DNA from: Apium graveolens
Taxonomy: Eukaryota > Streptophyta > Magnoliopsida > Apiales > Apiaceae
Direction: 5' to 3'
NCBI RefSeq assembly: GCF_009905375.1
Contig: NC_133657.1
Span: 69,436,907-69,500,906, forward strand
Length of the DNA stretch: 64,000 nt
Shown here: piece after piece, positions 37,701 through 48,877 of the stretch
How the letters are laid out: each line of letters begins with the position of its first letter
Numbering within the stretch: the first letter of the stretch is position 1
The notes under the pieces: generated by a model
What the model was told of the DNA's origin: nothing
The model's database searches: none
Seen by the model: the letters and a program-made list of their open reading frames with translations, nothing else
Position numbers and translations under genes: made by a program

Positions 37701-39162
37701 ATTCAAAAAAATATATAAAAAAATTCGGTTTTAACTAAATCCTAATCAAAATTAACGAAATTATATACCAAATCGATCCTTAGGACCCCATGAACATTAA
37801 TCAATTAACAAAAATATCAAACAATCATTTAAAGTTCAGAAACGAATTCTCAAGAACAAGAATACCCAAAATTCGATTCTTATAATACTTCACCTCAAAT
37901 CGAGATATTGCTATCAATAGAAAGAGGATGGAATAAGCTTCAAATCAACTACTCAAGTGTCCGATTTGGTTTGCTAGATCGATCAAAAACCGTGATTGAA
38001 GTTGAAGAACGAGATTTCACCCCAATATTGTTCTTGAGTATTTCTGAATTTTTTGAAATTTTAATAAAATAAAATGAATAAAAAAAATCAATTTCAACTA
38101 TTTATATTATATGAAAATCAATACTCTAAAATCATTTAAGGGTGTTTTTATTCCCATAATTAAAATAAATAAGCCCCAAAATTATAATTACGGGGACTAA
38201 TTTTAAAAACAATAAAATATAAAGTTCTTATCAAAATTCCCCAAAAATTTCGAATAATTCAAATATGTAGAAATACTGGGTATTTGAAACACGAATGATT
38301 TTATAAAAATAAAAACATGGATTTTGTGGGGTTTGACGTCCCGGTGGGGTCCTGATCCGTTTATTTTTGAAAAACAGAAACGATACCTAAATTAATAGAA
38401 AACCCCGAAAACGCATAAAATACATTCAACACACATAAAACGAGATAAAAATGAATAACGCAAATAAACACACGTCCAAATTACGGATCGATTCAGATAA
38501 ATACATCTTAAACACGTAACAAATATCCTACTGGATCATATCGGATTCAAAAATAGATTACTTAGCCACTAAGTAACTATAAAATGATACAATTTAATAT
38601 CAGATTTAGATAATTATCAAAACTGAGCTTCTTGTAAAACACCATATGAGAAAATAATATAAAATATCCCGTCTCTAGAGAATACGGGTTTTATTGATTT
38701 ACGGAAACGATCATCGTATCGAAAATTTAATTTTGCGTCGGGACTCGTACGGGTCAAACCGTAATCCGGATCGAAAAAGTTAAAACACAAAAAATGTCCG
38801 GAATTACCAGATTAGGTTAGGAAGGAGTTTTCGGAAGAGTTTCGGGTTTTAAAAACGCAAAACGGTTAAGGTTGGACGATTCCCGGCTTTTATAAAATAT
38901 TTTTGTAATTACTCAGAAAATAATTAATACATCCATAAATCATTATAAAATCATATAACAGTCCAAAAATTACCAGAAAAATATCACAATTATCTATATT
39001 TTATTATAGACATATAAAAATTAGTATACTCAAAGAATATCATATATAAACGTCCAAAACATCAATTCCAATTACCAGATAATTCAGTAAAATTCACATA
39101 AAATTCACATAAATATTTCCAAATAATAATAATAATAATATTTGAAAATATGGGATATTACA
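34716..39162 (-). mobile_element. F: solo LTR of a Tekay-like Ty3 element (4447 bp)
   Basis: It begins TGTAACGCCCCC and ends GATATTACA with target duplications TAATA (34711-34715) and CAATA (39163-39167), one mismatch. No internal region is present, so it is what unequal recombination between two LTRs leaves. The last 650 bases match B's LTR closely (about 38520-39162 against 8120-8771), which also gives the strand. It sits inside E's protease. Small frames at 35743-35949 and 37215-37426 are not genes. A short duplicate of CCCGCAGCCATAC lies at about 35791 and 35829. Confidence 0.87.
39122..39141. repeat. AAT trinucleotide run
   Basis: About seven AAT units near the end of solo LTR F. Confidence 0.85.
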
Positions 39163-39167
39163 CAATA

Positions 39168-39300
39168 TTTTTTATAAGTTGCCATCTTCATAAGAAACAC
39201 TTGGGCCAGCCCTCTCCTCAAATTCTGATAGCATGGATTTATAACCAGTCATATGTCCTGAGCATCCACTGTTCAAGTCTAGAGCATTCCTCATGTCACC
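39168..39300 (-). pseudogene. Protease start of element E, catalytic Asp lost
   Basis: The minus strand gives NSGCSGHMTG where copia proteases have DSGCSRHMTG, followed by EFEERAGPSV. The catalytic Asp is Asn. A stop follows close to the F insertion. The rest of the domain continues left of F at 34710. Just upstream is a GCAG word and a change of reading frame, as in element D. Confidence 0.8.
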
Positions 39301-39304
39301 CTGC

Positions 39305-40009
39305 AATCAGTAATTTGAATCAGTTAGTGTTTTTAAGGACCCAAACTTGCTTGGATCCTTTGGCCTCTTTAAGTTTGTTAACATATACAGCAGCAGACTT
39401 CATATCAGAGTTTATGTTAACATTCTTACTATCCGTACTTATACATGCATAAATAGATTTTGCTTTAACTAAAGAGGGTTTCAGTTTATAAAAATCATAA
39501 TACAAACTGTGATACTCTTTACATGTATAAATAGAGTTCCAAACACTGCCACAATGAAAACAAGGTTTCTATGGTTTATGTCTAACTATTCTATTCCTAA
39601 ACTCTGATTTGGAAGGAACAACTTTTATCTCTTTATTCTTCCTGCAAGAATTAGCAAGATGATTAGTACTACCACAGTTTGAACAGGTTTTTTTAGGTGC
39701 ATTAGGAGGAGACACATAATTTCCATTTTTATTAACACCTACCTTGCCATTCCTATTATTCGTAGACCTTTTCCTCTTGTCTTTATTGTACAAGTCCTTC
39801 AGCTTTTTCTTAAGCTGTTTCTAAGTCATTGAACCAATATTTACTGAATTTATGTGAACTTGTTCACTCTTTTCAGTAATCAAGTTAGATCTATGTGCTG
39901 AGGTAGTACCTTCCTCATGGACTGATTTAACATTATTAGCACTTGGATTAAACTTAATGGTCTTTATTTGAACCTTGTTCAATTTGACATGACTATTAGT
40001 TTTTATTGG
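39305..40009 (-). pseudogene. Gag-pol linker of E with second zinc knuckle
   Basis: Open pieces at 39569-39793 and 39320-39505. The first holds a knuckle CSNCGSTNHLANSC (CX2CX4HX4C intact). The second ends in a QVWVLKNTN motif, matching ETWVPKST in element D. The frame breaks between and before these pieces. This layout (coiled-coil gag, linker with a second knuckle, then protease) is shared with D. Confidence 0.75.
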
Positions 40010-41573
40010 TTATGTTTTCTCAGTTTCTCTTCCACTTTTCTTATAAGAATTAAATCTAGCTGAATATCCTAATTCTGATCCGCAACGGCCATTTTCTATG
40101 ATTTCCTGAGTTGTCTTTCCTAAGTTAGTCCAAAGTTTAATGACTTCTCTTTCTTTAGCTAGCTCCTTTTCTAGATAAGCATGTTTTTCTAACAATTTTT
40201 CTTTAACAAAAACAGCATTATCTATTTCTTTTTGAATTTCTAGCATGGAAAGAAACTCAATTTCTAGGCGATCATTCCTTTTCTTTAGAACAGAGTTTTC
40301 ACTCTTGATTCTATTGTTCTCTAAGGTTTGATCCCTAAAACTAACATGTTGAGACTTAAGAAATAATCTTAATTCATAGATATCATCAGTATCAAATGCA
40401 AGAGTAATTTGAGGTACCTTTAATTCAGCATTGTCAGCCTTAGCATTAGCATTTTCCATGAGAGCATAATTGATCCCATCATTTGAGTCTGATGAATCAT
40501 CCCAGTTTCTCTTCTTTGAGATCAAAGCTCGTTTCTTCTCAGCTCTTGGTTTTTTGCGGTCAGCTGCAAAGTGTCCAAGTCCATCACAATTGTAACATCT
40601 CTCTTTTGACTTGTCAAGTTTTCCAGATCTAGCTTCCTTCCTATCAGTATTTCTTCTGTTGTTCCTCTTATCAGAGTTTGAGGAACTGGAACCTTTTCTG
40701 GAAAATCTTCTATCTTTCTTGAAGTTTCTGTAGACCATCTTCTTGAAACTTTTAACCAGTAGGGCAGCCATTTGATCCATATCTTCATTATTGTTGTAAT
40801 TACTGTCAGTATCTGATTCAGTATTAGGATTTGATCCAAAGTAGCTTTTCCTCCTAGCTTTCTCCTTTGGCTTCTCATCAACCTTGGGTGCAACTGATCT
40901 AGCTTTTGATCCTTTCATCTTGCTCCTTTGCTCCAACTCTAGTTCATGAGTTTTCAGAACTCTATAGATCTCATCTAGAGGTGTGATATCAATTTTATAG
41001 TTATCCCTGATTGAAGTGACTTTAAATTCCCACTTTTCAGGGAGAGCAAGTAGGAACTTCAAGGTTGAGTCCTCTAAATCATATTCTTTGTTGACAAGGG
41101 ATAAGTCATTCAGCAACTTCTGAAATCTGTCATAGATCTCAGTTATGGACTCATTGTCCCTTGAGTCAAAGTGCTCATATTCTTGAGTAAGTACTGTCCT
41201 CCTGTTCTTCTTGATAGCAATTGTACCTTGACACTTTACTTCTAAAGCATCCCATATCTCTTTTATTGTTTTACATCCAATGACTATTGGACATAACATT
41301 ATCAAGACTGCTGTGCAGGATATGTCTAACCTTAGTATCCTTCATGATAGACGAGATATCTTCAGGATAGTAGTCCTTCCAGTCTTTCTTTATCATCTTC
41401 TCCGGTTCTCCTGTAAGCGAAACAACCACCTTCATTGGTCTATGAGGACCATCATAGATCCTGCTTAGCTATTCAGGATCCGTGGCTTCCAAGCACATGG
41501 CCATCCTGACTTTCCAGATTGGATATTCATATATCTTCAGGATAGGCACCTTGATTGCTTCATACCTACTCAT
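40010..41573 (-). pseudogene. Gag of element E
   Basis: It starts at ATG 41573 (MSRYEAIKVPIL), shortly after the primer site. The gag core of copia elements (UBN2 type) follows: YPIWKVRM, then, after a frame change near 41283, GCKTIKEIWDAL, EYEHFDSRDNESITEIYDRF and LPEKWEFKV. A TAG interrupts near 41467. The 431-codon open stretch 41305-40010 includes a Lys/Arg-rich part, a damaged zinc knuckle (CYNCDGLGHFAADR; last Cys is Arg) and a C-terminal coiled coil from about residue 300. Length and coiled coil are typical of Sirevirus gag. Confidence 0.88.
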
Positions 41574-41703
41574 GTTGCTACTTATCTGTGATGTGGTTGG
41601 GGGTTATGGTTTCAGATTCTGTGTCTTCTCTTCTTTTTCTGACATTGTAGATTGATTTTCAGATCTTAAACTGTTTGTACGTTAACAGCAAGCTCTGATA
41701 CCA
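41574..41703 (-). promoter_or_regulatory. Leader and primer binding site of element E
   Basis: The minus strand reads TGGTATCAGAGCT (41691-41703) two bases inside the LTR, a match to initiator-Met tRNA. The remaining 117 bases to the gag ATG are a short leader. Confidence 0.9.
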
Positions 41704-41705
41704 AT

Positions 41706-42212
41706 TGTTAGGCCATTAATCAACTGTAGTGAATACAATTAATACAATCTATTCGACAAAGCTTCAACAGAATCAACAGTTTTTATGTTAACTGATAAAA
41801 ACTTATTACAAGCGTACTCCCTCGAAAGGATGAACAATTATCCTTGAGATCTGCTAGGTTATGCGAAAGATATAACAATGTCGTAATGCTTATAGCATTA
41901 ACCTAAACTATGCTTTATATAGAGCACAACTACCAATGTATAAGGAATCCTATTCTATTAACAACAAGGAAACCTATACAATTACTTCTGAGATAAAGTC
42001 CTTCACCGCCTTGAGATCATGTTTCCTTTTCCTCATCGAAGATCAACTGATGTGACAAATACTGATTTCATTATCCATTGACATCATCATCCATCGAAAT
42101 CATCATCCGTTGATATCCTATCATCCGTTGATGTCATCAGCATCCATTGATATATAAGTTCTGAAGTGAACTTCTGATAGTTTCTGTTTGATATCATCAA
42201 TTGCTCCTAACA
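41706..42212 (-). repeat. 5' LTR of element E (507 bp)
   Basis: TGTTAGGCC... to ...TCCTAACA on the plus strand. Upstream of a TATA box (minus strand TATATAAAG, about 41913-41921) lie five copies of CATCC(G/A)T(T/C)GA at 42072-42150. Confidence 0.88.
42072..42150 (-). repeat. Five short promoter-proximal repeats in E's LTR
   Basis: Copies at 42072, 42088, 42104, 42122 and 42141 of (T/C)ATCC(G/A)T(T/C)GA, spaced 16-19 bp, all in one orientation. Same motif type as in element D. Confidence 0.85.
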
Positions 42213-43074
42213 TCACAATTGATGATAGCAAGACTCTTTCCATTCTTGGCAAAGAAAAGATTGGTAACAATATTGTATCTTTAAATAAAGCTCAATATAT
42301 TAAAGGCCTTACTTATAATCTGCTTAGTATAAGTCAATTATTTGATGATGGTCATAAAGTAGATTTTGGTCAACATGATTGTACTATAGTTGTTGGCTCT
42401 AAAAAAATTCCTCTTTTTTAGGATGGAAGGAAATGTATATGTACTAGATTTTGAAGAACAGGAACAAGCATGTTGTTTAGCAGCAGTTAATACAAGTCCA
42501 GAAATTTGGCATAAGAAGGCTTATACATGCTTACATGGAATTACTTAGCAAGTTGTCAACAAAACGGCTAGTTCGAGGATTTCCAAAACTGAAGTATGTT
42601 AATATGGAAACTTGCATTGCTTGTCAACTAGGGAAGCAAATCAGAACATCACACAAAGTCAAGAAAGTGGTATCTACTTCTAAACCATTAGAGCTTTTAC
42701 ACTTGGATTTATTTGGTCTAGAGGCTTATAAGAGTATCGGATGTAGACAGTATGCTTTTGTTATTATTGATGATTATTCTAGATATACATGGGTAATATT
42801 TTTATCTACTAAAGATCGTGCTTTTAGTGAATTTGAGAAACTAATCAAATTTTTTGAGAATAAGCTTGAAACAAGACTTATAGGCATACGAAGTGACCAA
42901 GGTGGTGAATTCCAAAAGGACTCTATTTCTTATTGTGAAGAAAGAGGAATTACACATCAATTTTCAACACCTCGTACACCACAGCAAAATGGAGTTGTAG
43001 AGCATAAGAATAGATCATTGCAAGAAACAGCAAAGAATTTGCTTCAGGAAAGTAAGCTGCTAAGAAGTCTTTAG
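42213..43074 (+). pseudogene. Protease end and integrase of element G
   Basis: The protease C-terminus (GLTYNLLSISQLFDDGHKV, 42300-42360) ends at a stop (42419). After a disrupted stretch, 42535-43074 encodes the CxxC half of the zinc module (CIACQLGKQ), LLHLDLFGL, YAFVIIDDYSRYTWV, IRSDQGGEF and PQQNGVVEHKNRS: the D-D-E residues are all present. The His pair before it is lost in frame changes. A TAG ends the frame at 43072. Confidence 0.85.
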
Positions 43075-43466
43075 GCAGAAGTTGTTAACACAAGAAGCTA
43101 TGTTCTTAATAGAGTGTTAATTAGGATATTACTCAATAAGACTCCATAAGTCCTGCTTTGTACTCAACAAGAAAAAACCTAATATTGGTTATTTCAAAGT
43201 CTTTGATTCAAAGTGCTTTGTACTCAAAACTTCTAAAAGGGATGGTAAATTCGGTTTCCAAATATTGTGAAGTTATGTTTTTGGGTTATTCTTTAATAAG
43301 TCGTTCTTATATAATTTATAATCTATTTAAAAATGTTGTTAAAAAGTTTATTAATATTTATTTCAAGAGTCTAATGGTGATCTATCAAGGGAAGAGGAAG
43401 ATGTTGCAGGTACAGGTACTGGCAGCGAGCTGACAATGAAAAATACTGACTCACAATAAGCTGACA
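43075..43466 (+). pseudogene. Integrase C-end and linker of G, degraded
   Basis: In-phase readings VVNTRSYVLNR and, in another frame, FGYS-like words (VMFLGYSLISRSY) show the integrase end. The linker to RT is short, with two near-identical 20-base words at 43430-43455 and 43461-43486 (TGACAATGAAAAATACTGAC), a local duplication. Confidence 0.65.
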
Positions 43467-43935
43467 ATGAAAAATACTGACTCACAGCAAGCTGACAAGT
43501 CAAAGGATGCAACCCCTGTTGCAAGATTAGAATCTATCAGCATATTACTTTCATTTGCATGCTACCACAAAATCAAGTTACACCAAATGGATGTAAAGAG
43601 TGCTTTCATAAATAGATTTTTTAAAGAAAAGGTTTATGTCAAGCAACCTCCTGTATGTAAAAATGAAATATATCCAAATTATATGTACAAGTTAAAGAAA
43701 TATTTATATGAGTTAAGGCAACCACCTCGCTCTTGGTGTGAAAGATTAAGTGAATTATTGATCAAGAATGGTTTCATTCGAGGTACTATTGATTCAACTT
43801 TATTTACTATGTTTAAAGATAAAGGTATCTTAATTGTGCAAATATATGTTGATGATATTAAATTTTGTGCTACTAATGATTCATTATGTTAGTGGTTTTC
43901 TAAGTGTAGGCACAATGAATTTGATATGAGTGATA
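43467..43935 (+). pseudogene. Reverse transcriptase fragment of element G
   Basis: [31 protein letters not shown], then PPRSWCERLSELL and QIYVDDIKF: the palm motifs with YVDD intact. A TAG follows at 43891 and the sequence leaves copia homology at 43935. The start of the RT domain (the KARLVA motif) is missing, so there was also a deletion before 43467. Confidence 0.85.
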
Positions 43936-44351
43936 TGTTGAATTTATATCCACTTGAAACGCTTCATTTCAGCTTAAATCGGATGTTTTGGACTCAAGTA
44001 TGTGGTCTTTTTGATGTATTTTGTGTAATTGCATTGCAGGGCACTACTCAGGAGGAGGAATATACTTTTTTCAATGATTTTATGCTAATAAGAGGTCAGG
44101 AATGGAGTTTCGGGAGATCGCACGAAGAAAGGAGCACAAAATAACAAAAATTAGAAATTCAGCAGAACCACAGTGCGCCCGCGCTCAAGACGGGGCGGCC
44201 GCGCCAGTTTGGCAAAAAGGCAGCGCGCCCGCGCTGGAAGCGAGGCGGCGGTGCTTGTTGTTTTTTTCAGAATCCTGATTCTATTCTGATTTAAAGAATT
44301 GAAGCATCCAGATCATTCAGGAGCCTATATATAAAGATAAAAAGACGTTTT
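43936..44351 (+). repeat. H: fragment of an unclassified LTR
   Basis: It starts TGTTGAATTTATATCC where G ends. It holds a GC-rich pair of near-copies (44171-44205 and 44221-44254, core GCGCCCGCGCT...GGCGGC) in otherwise AT-rich DNA and a TATA-like TATATATAAAG at 44327-44337, then is cut by element D at 44351. I infer the start of an LTR ending beyond D, outside the window. The class is unknown. Confidence 0.5.
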
Positions 44352-45330
44352 TGTTAGTCCCTTAACAATATAGCAAGAATTACAGAAGGGGGGTTGAATG
44401 GAATTCTTGAACCTTTTTCTTAAAATAAAAATGTTCAAACTCGAATACAAATATGAGTGTTTTGATTAGCACAATACGGAATAAAAACTTACGTGAATCA
44501 AAACATAAGTATTTAAAAACAAGAGTCTTTAAAAACTTTCTGGTGGATTTAAACAATTCCACCAGAGATATATATTATATCGAGAGAACTCTGTGTGCAT
44601 GAATGCTCACAGCTGCTTACAAATTTGAACTACTAAGAATACAGAGAAATGCTAATAATTCTGCTTACAAATGTTTCTCACTTTTTGTATCTCAGATCTC
44701 TGTTTCTATTTGCTACTTCTTGGTTTATATATATTACCAAGATTACAAAGTCAAAAGATAAAATCATTATAAAAACTATCAGTTCTAATGCTTTGTTACT
44801 TTGTTCTCTATTACCCAGTTAATAGGTTTCCTCATTCCATTTGCATACATCCCAACGCATGTGACCAGTTGTCACTGTCAACTGATGTTTGAATTCTATA
44901 TCCGTTGGGTACATGATCATCCGTCGACTTTATGATCATCTGTTGATGGCTTCATTTATCATCCGTCGATGGCTTTGTTAATCATCCGTTGGTAGCTATT
45001 TTGGCACTTGACTTCATTTCACTTATGCAGAATTACAAGACATCATTTATGTACAATTTAATCAACCTATTCTGCATATCTAGTTAAAGTCAACATGACT
45101 TATATGCTACTACAGAATCTATACAAAGGTGTATGCAGAAATGTGCTACAGACTCATTATTACATAAGCTAGTCACTCGATGGATAATAAGTCATCATCC
45201 GTCGGGACTATTATGAGTTATCCATCGGGACTAAAATTCTTATCCGTCGAGTGCTACATTATTTCACTAAGTAAAATCTACTTAGGTGTTTTGTTTATGA
45301 AATCATCAAGTACACAACATATGCACAACA
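44352..45330 (-). repeat. 3' LTR of element D (979 bp)
   Basis: On the plus strand TGTTAGTCCC... to ...TATGCACAACA. The minus strand has a TATA box (ATATATATAAACC, about 44724-44735). Upstream of it are nine copies of the CATCCGTCGA-type motif at 44899-44992 and 45178-45250, spaced mostly 18-23 bp. The polypurine tract adjoins at 45331. Confidence 0.87.
44899..45250 (-). repeat. Nine CATCCGTCGA-type motifs in D's LTR
   Basis: Copies at 44899, 44918, 44937, 44960, 44983 (one group) and 45178 (inverted), 45196, 45219, 45241 (second group). Variants follow (C/T)ATCC(G/A)T(C/T)G(A/G). They lie in U3, upstream of the TATA box in element direction. Confidence 0.85.
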
Positions 45331-45517
45331 ATCTCCCCCAATTTATGTCTACTAGAATTGTAGCCATAAATTAAGAGATACTTGATGATAACAAAACATC
45401 CTAAACATACAACTTTAAAGAAAAGTAGATAATACTGAAAGTGCTTCAAATAATCAAAATGTACAAAGTTTAGCTCACAGTCATTTCAAGATACTCCTCT
45501 AGCCTGAGCAGATTTTT
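45331..45517 (-). other. Polypurine tract and 3' untranslated part of D
   Basis: The minus strand reads TAAATTGGGGGAGAT (45331-45345) directly before the LTR. The remaining 170 bases hold no gene. Confidence 0.85.
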
Positions 45518-47245
45518 CTAGTTTCTTGAAGGTCTGGTTCTTCTTTCAAGCTTTCTGTTATTTTCATCATTTTGATTTTGGAGCTGCCTACAGAATTCCA
45601 GTTCATCATATTCTGAGAGATTTAGCTTTTCTTGCATTTCCAAGAGAGTCTCATTGCTAGAGATGCTCAATTGATCTTCTAATCTGAAGAATCTTCTCAC
45701 CCCTTTGTCATCTATGAACTCCATCAACCAGTAAGGCCTTAGACGCACTCTTCTCCCTATGTATGGGATGATTAGAGTCTTTGGGAGTGTATCTTTAGCT
45801 CTAACACTCCTTAGTTCTTCAATCTTCTTCAATACTAGTCTTCTTCCAGTGACATTGAACCCAAAGTTCTTCTTGAAGGATGAATAAACTTTAATCAGTA
45901 CAGCTTGGCTCTCTTGAAGAATCCTGTGAAGTGGCCACATAATCTCCTTTCCTCCTTTGTACTTGAACAATAACCTTTCAGGTAGGTTTCTGTATGCATC
46001 AATTCCCCTCACTTCATCTAGTTCATCCAGATAGATATTTAGATCAGAAAATTCTTTGATGTCACACAAGTACAAGTAGTCTCCCTTGTTGACTTTGGGC
46101 TGAGCTTTGACTACAGATTTGGATTTGAGAGGAGACAACTTCACTTTCTTGACTGCCCTTGACTTTGTCCTTTTTGGCTTGCTAAGGATTGGTAGACTGG
46201 AGTCAGGATTTGGTATGTTATCCCATTCTATTGGCTCGTGAATATTCCTGTAGGGATCCACCACCCTTATATCTTCAAATACCACAGAGGGATTTGATGC
46301 TTGAGTTGTAGCTGGTGTGGGTTCCTTAGGAAATTGATCTCCCAATTCCTTGTCAACAATATCCAGTTTCCTTTTTGTTCTTTTAGCCAATTCTTTCTTC
46401 CTGGGAGATTTCTTCTGTTCTTCAACTTGTTCCCTTGATTCAGTGGCTTCAGAAGGTTGAGAGGGAATTTGTTGAGATGAACTCACAGCCTGTAGCTTGG
46501 CTAAGATAGCAATCTGCTCTTTCTTTTGTTTAGCCTTCTTTGCATCTAGAGCAGCTTGCTTCTTTTCCTGCTTTAATCTGGCTTTTTCTTCTCTCTTTGC
46601 TTGAGCAAATTGAGGGTGTCCAGCTATCACACAAATTTCCTTCCCATTTCTGAATATCTTAGCAATCCTCTTTTTAGAAGCTGAATCAGTTGGATCTTTG
46701 TAGAAAATAATTGATCTTGACAGAAGCTTCTTTTCATCAGGCTTGGGTGTCTCATACACAGTATCCAAGGGGTTCTTCAAGGATGATTTTGAATAGTTTA
46801 CCCTTGGTTTAAGGATCATTTCAGCCTTTGGAGACTTGATGCAGGAAGATTGTCCTCTTTCCAGATAATTCATGCTCATCTTATTCATACTGATTTGCTT
46901 GACTTGAGAGTGATGGATGGCTGACTTAACTGGCTCCTTGACAAGTTGAAACTTCTTCTGTATCTCCTCATCAATCTTCTCCCAGTTGATCAAACTCAAC
47001 TTTCCTTTCTCAGCAACTTTCAAGTTTGTTGCTGCTGCTTGATACGGATCTATACCATCTGCAACTGGTGGGTTTGAGACAGTAATTGAAGGTACAAATA
47101 CTTTGCTGATTTGTATTTGAAGTTTCTCCCCCTCACTTGGTCCTTTCTCCCCCTTACTTGGTTCTTTCTCCCCCTTTTTGTTATCATCAAGTTGAGGAGT
47201 CAGGCCTTGTGCTTTAGCCAATTGCATTAGAAGATTTGTCTGAGA
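45518..47245 (-). pseudogene. Extra reading frame of D, C-terminal part (569 codons)
   Basis: Open from 47245, separated from the part before it by a single in-frame TAG (47248-47246), so it is not an independent gene. It starts Gln/Lys/Glu-rich with three 7-residue repeats around GEK (47120-47175). A Lys-rich coiled coil lies at about residues 205-250 and a basic nuclear-signal-like cluster (KKELAKRTKRKL) near residue 275. The last 180 residues have a folded composition with Trp, Tyr and Leu (DLNIYLDELDEVRG, YIGRRVRLRPYWLMEFIDD). I recognise no catalytic motif, signal peptide or membrane segment. Function unknown. Confidence 0.7.
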
Positions 47246-48877
47246 CTATTGATTTTGAAGAATGATGGCCACATAATTTTCAATAACTTGAACTCTATCT
47301 TTCAACTTGGCCAGCTTCTTTTCAGAATCTGATTCTCTTCTCAATCTCAGTAATAGATCCTGCATGGTACCATATGGCATGACTGAATCCAGTTTCTCAG
47401 AATTGTAGGTCTTCAAGCCAGCTATATCCTTTTTGAGTTCATCTACACTCAGATTCTGTCTTAATTGTTGTAGCTTCATTAGATGTAGAGAATCTAGATG
47501 AGCTTGAAGAATAGCCTTGGTACCAGCATTTGAGCTCCTCTGAATGGCCTTTTGGATATTCATGATTTGTTTGACCCAGGATATATTAAATTGTCCTGGT
47601 GTGGACTCCTTTGTCAAGGCCCATTCAGGTAAATCTGGAATAGAACTTGTGCATTCATCTCCCCCTAAGTTCATGCTTCCATCAAATGAAATAGACTCAT
47701 CATCATCAGAATTTGCTCCAAATTCCTCAGATGGCTCACCAGCTGTAGGAGGCATCAAATTGACATCAGCTTTATCCCTTTGTAGAGATTCTGAAGTATG
47801 CACCAGATTCAAATTCTTTACTACCTCCTCATTGCCCTGAGCAGCCAACAATTGATAGGCTGACACAGGATGAGTAAAAGTGTCAGCATCCAAGAAAATG
47901 TTATCAATTACAACTTTGTAATGTTGCTGAAATTGTCTTTCCTTTTCAGCATCATCCACAATCATTAACTCATGAACAATGGCTGGATCCACCCTTATAC
48001 CCTCTGTACCTGCTTTTCTCTCATGTTCTCTCTTTTGTTTCATCAGGGTCTCACCCTGGCTCCCCACCCTCACACCCTTAACTTTACCTACTAAGGTGGG
48101 ACTCCTCTCACTCCCTTTTGCCAATCCTGAATAAATGGATTGCTGATTTTCACTCATTTCCTCTCCTTTTTCCTGGGAGCAACCTAGACTCTCACTCATA
48201 GCACTCTGCTCTCTCAATCCTAGGAGTGACTGTACAACCACTAGATCTTTTGCACTTGAAATAATTAAAGTTTGAAGTTGTGCAGAGATACTGGACGGAT
48301 GAGTGATATCCATCGAGTGAGTGGTAGTGCTATCCGACGGATAACTGCTGTTAGGCTTATCTGTCGGGATACAATCACTACTCGACGGATGAGCAAAATC
48401 CGTCGAGAGAGTAGAAATGAATGAGGTGGGAAGAGAAACTATTATTGACTCTGTGCTGATTGAAAATATTTGGGGCACAGATGTCATAATAGTTTCTGAA
48501 AGAATTGGCAAATGAGCCAACAAATCATCTAAAAGATGATGCTCACTTGTACTGAATTTTGGCTTCCCCAACAGAGTTAAAGAAGGGGAATCAGGAATTG
48601 AAGTGTTTATCATATCCACTTCCAGAGAGTTTGTTGGTGAGTATGGTGTATGAGATGCTTCTATAACTAGAGATTTTGGCTGTGATTCCACATTTATTGG
48701 AGCCACATCAAACTGAATTTGAGAGAGTGCAGGGACTGTGTCTTTAGCACCAGTTTGCACTGTGTGTGCCCTGTGCATCCCCAGAGTTTTTAGATTTCTT
48801 CTTTCTTGTATAAGTTTGGGGTGAGCTTGTGTCCCTAACCCTTTTGGCCTGTGCTCTTGGCTGAGAGCTTTGTTCAA
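47246..48877 (-). pseudogene. Extra reading frame of D, middle part (543 codons)
   Basis: It overlaps the end of the N-terminal part in another frame; a single frameshift near 48745-48770 would join them. No good ATG begins it (the first codon is TTG), so I treat it as a continuation. Composition is Ser/Thr/Pro-rich (residues 40-270) with six copies of the CATCCGTCGA-type motif (48293-48408) encoding HPSS and YPSD words. An Asp/Glu-rich part and a coiled coil (SEKKLAKLKDRVQVIENYV, near the end) follow. It ends at a TAG that reads as a Gln-to-stop change. Confidence 0.7.

Larger units (their letters stand above)
33554..42212 (-). mobile_element. Element E: Sirevirus-like Ty1/copia, 5' two thirds
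   Basis: From right to left: 5' LTR (41706-42212), primer site (41691-41703), gag (41573-40010), zinc-knuckle linker (about 40009-39305), protease (39300-39168 then, after solo LTR F, to about 34630), integrase (to 33554). Element A interrupts it there, and the RT, RNase H and 3' LTR lie beyond the left edge. Every domain carries stops, frameshifts or lost catalytic residues, so it is old. Its right end abuts a plus-strand copia pol (G), showing that E inserted there. Confidence 0.85.
42213..43935 (+). mobile_element. Element G: Ty1/copia pol fragment
   Basis: Plus-strand copia pol with protease end, integrase and part of RT, cut on the left by E and ending on the right at H (43936). Several stops, and the RT is truncated after its active site. 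No LTR, primer site or polypurine tract is seen. Confidence 0.85.

Noticed and set aside
34716..39162. F as a host intergenic segment or a DNA transposon
   Set aside because: TGTAAC...TTACA ends, a 5-bp target duplication and homology to B's LTR make it a solo LTR.
47544..47840. 98-codon plus frame in D
   Set aside because: Shadow of the minus-strand extra reading frame.
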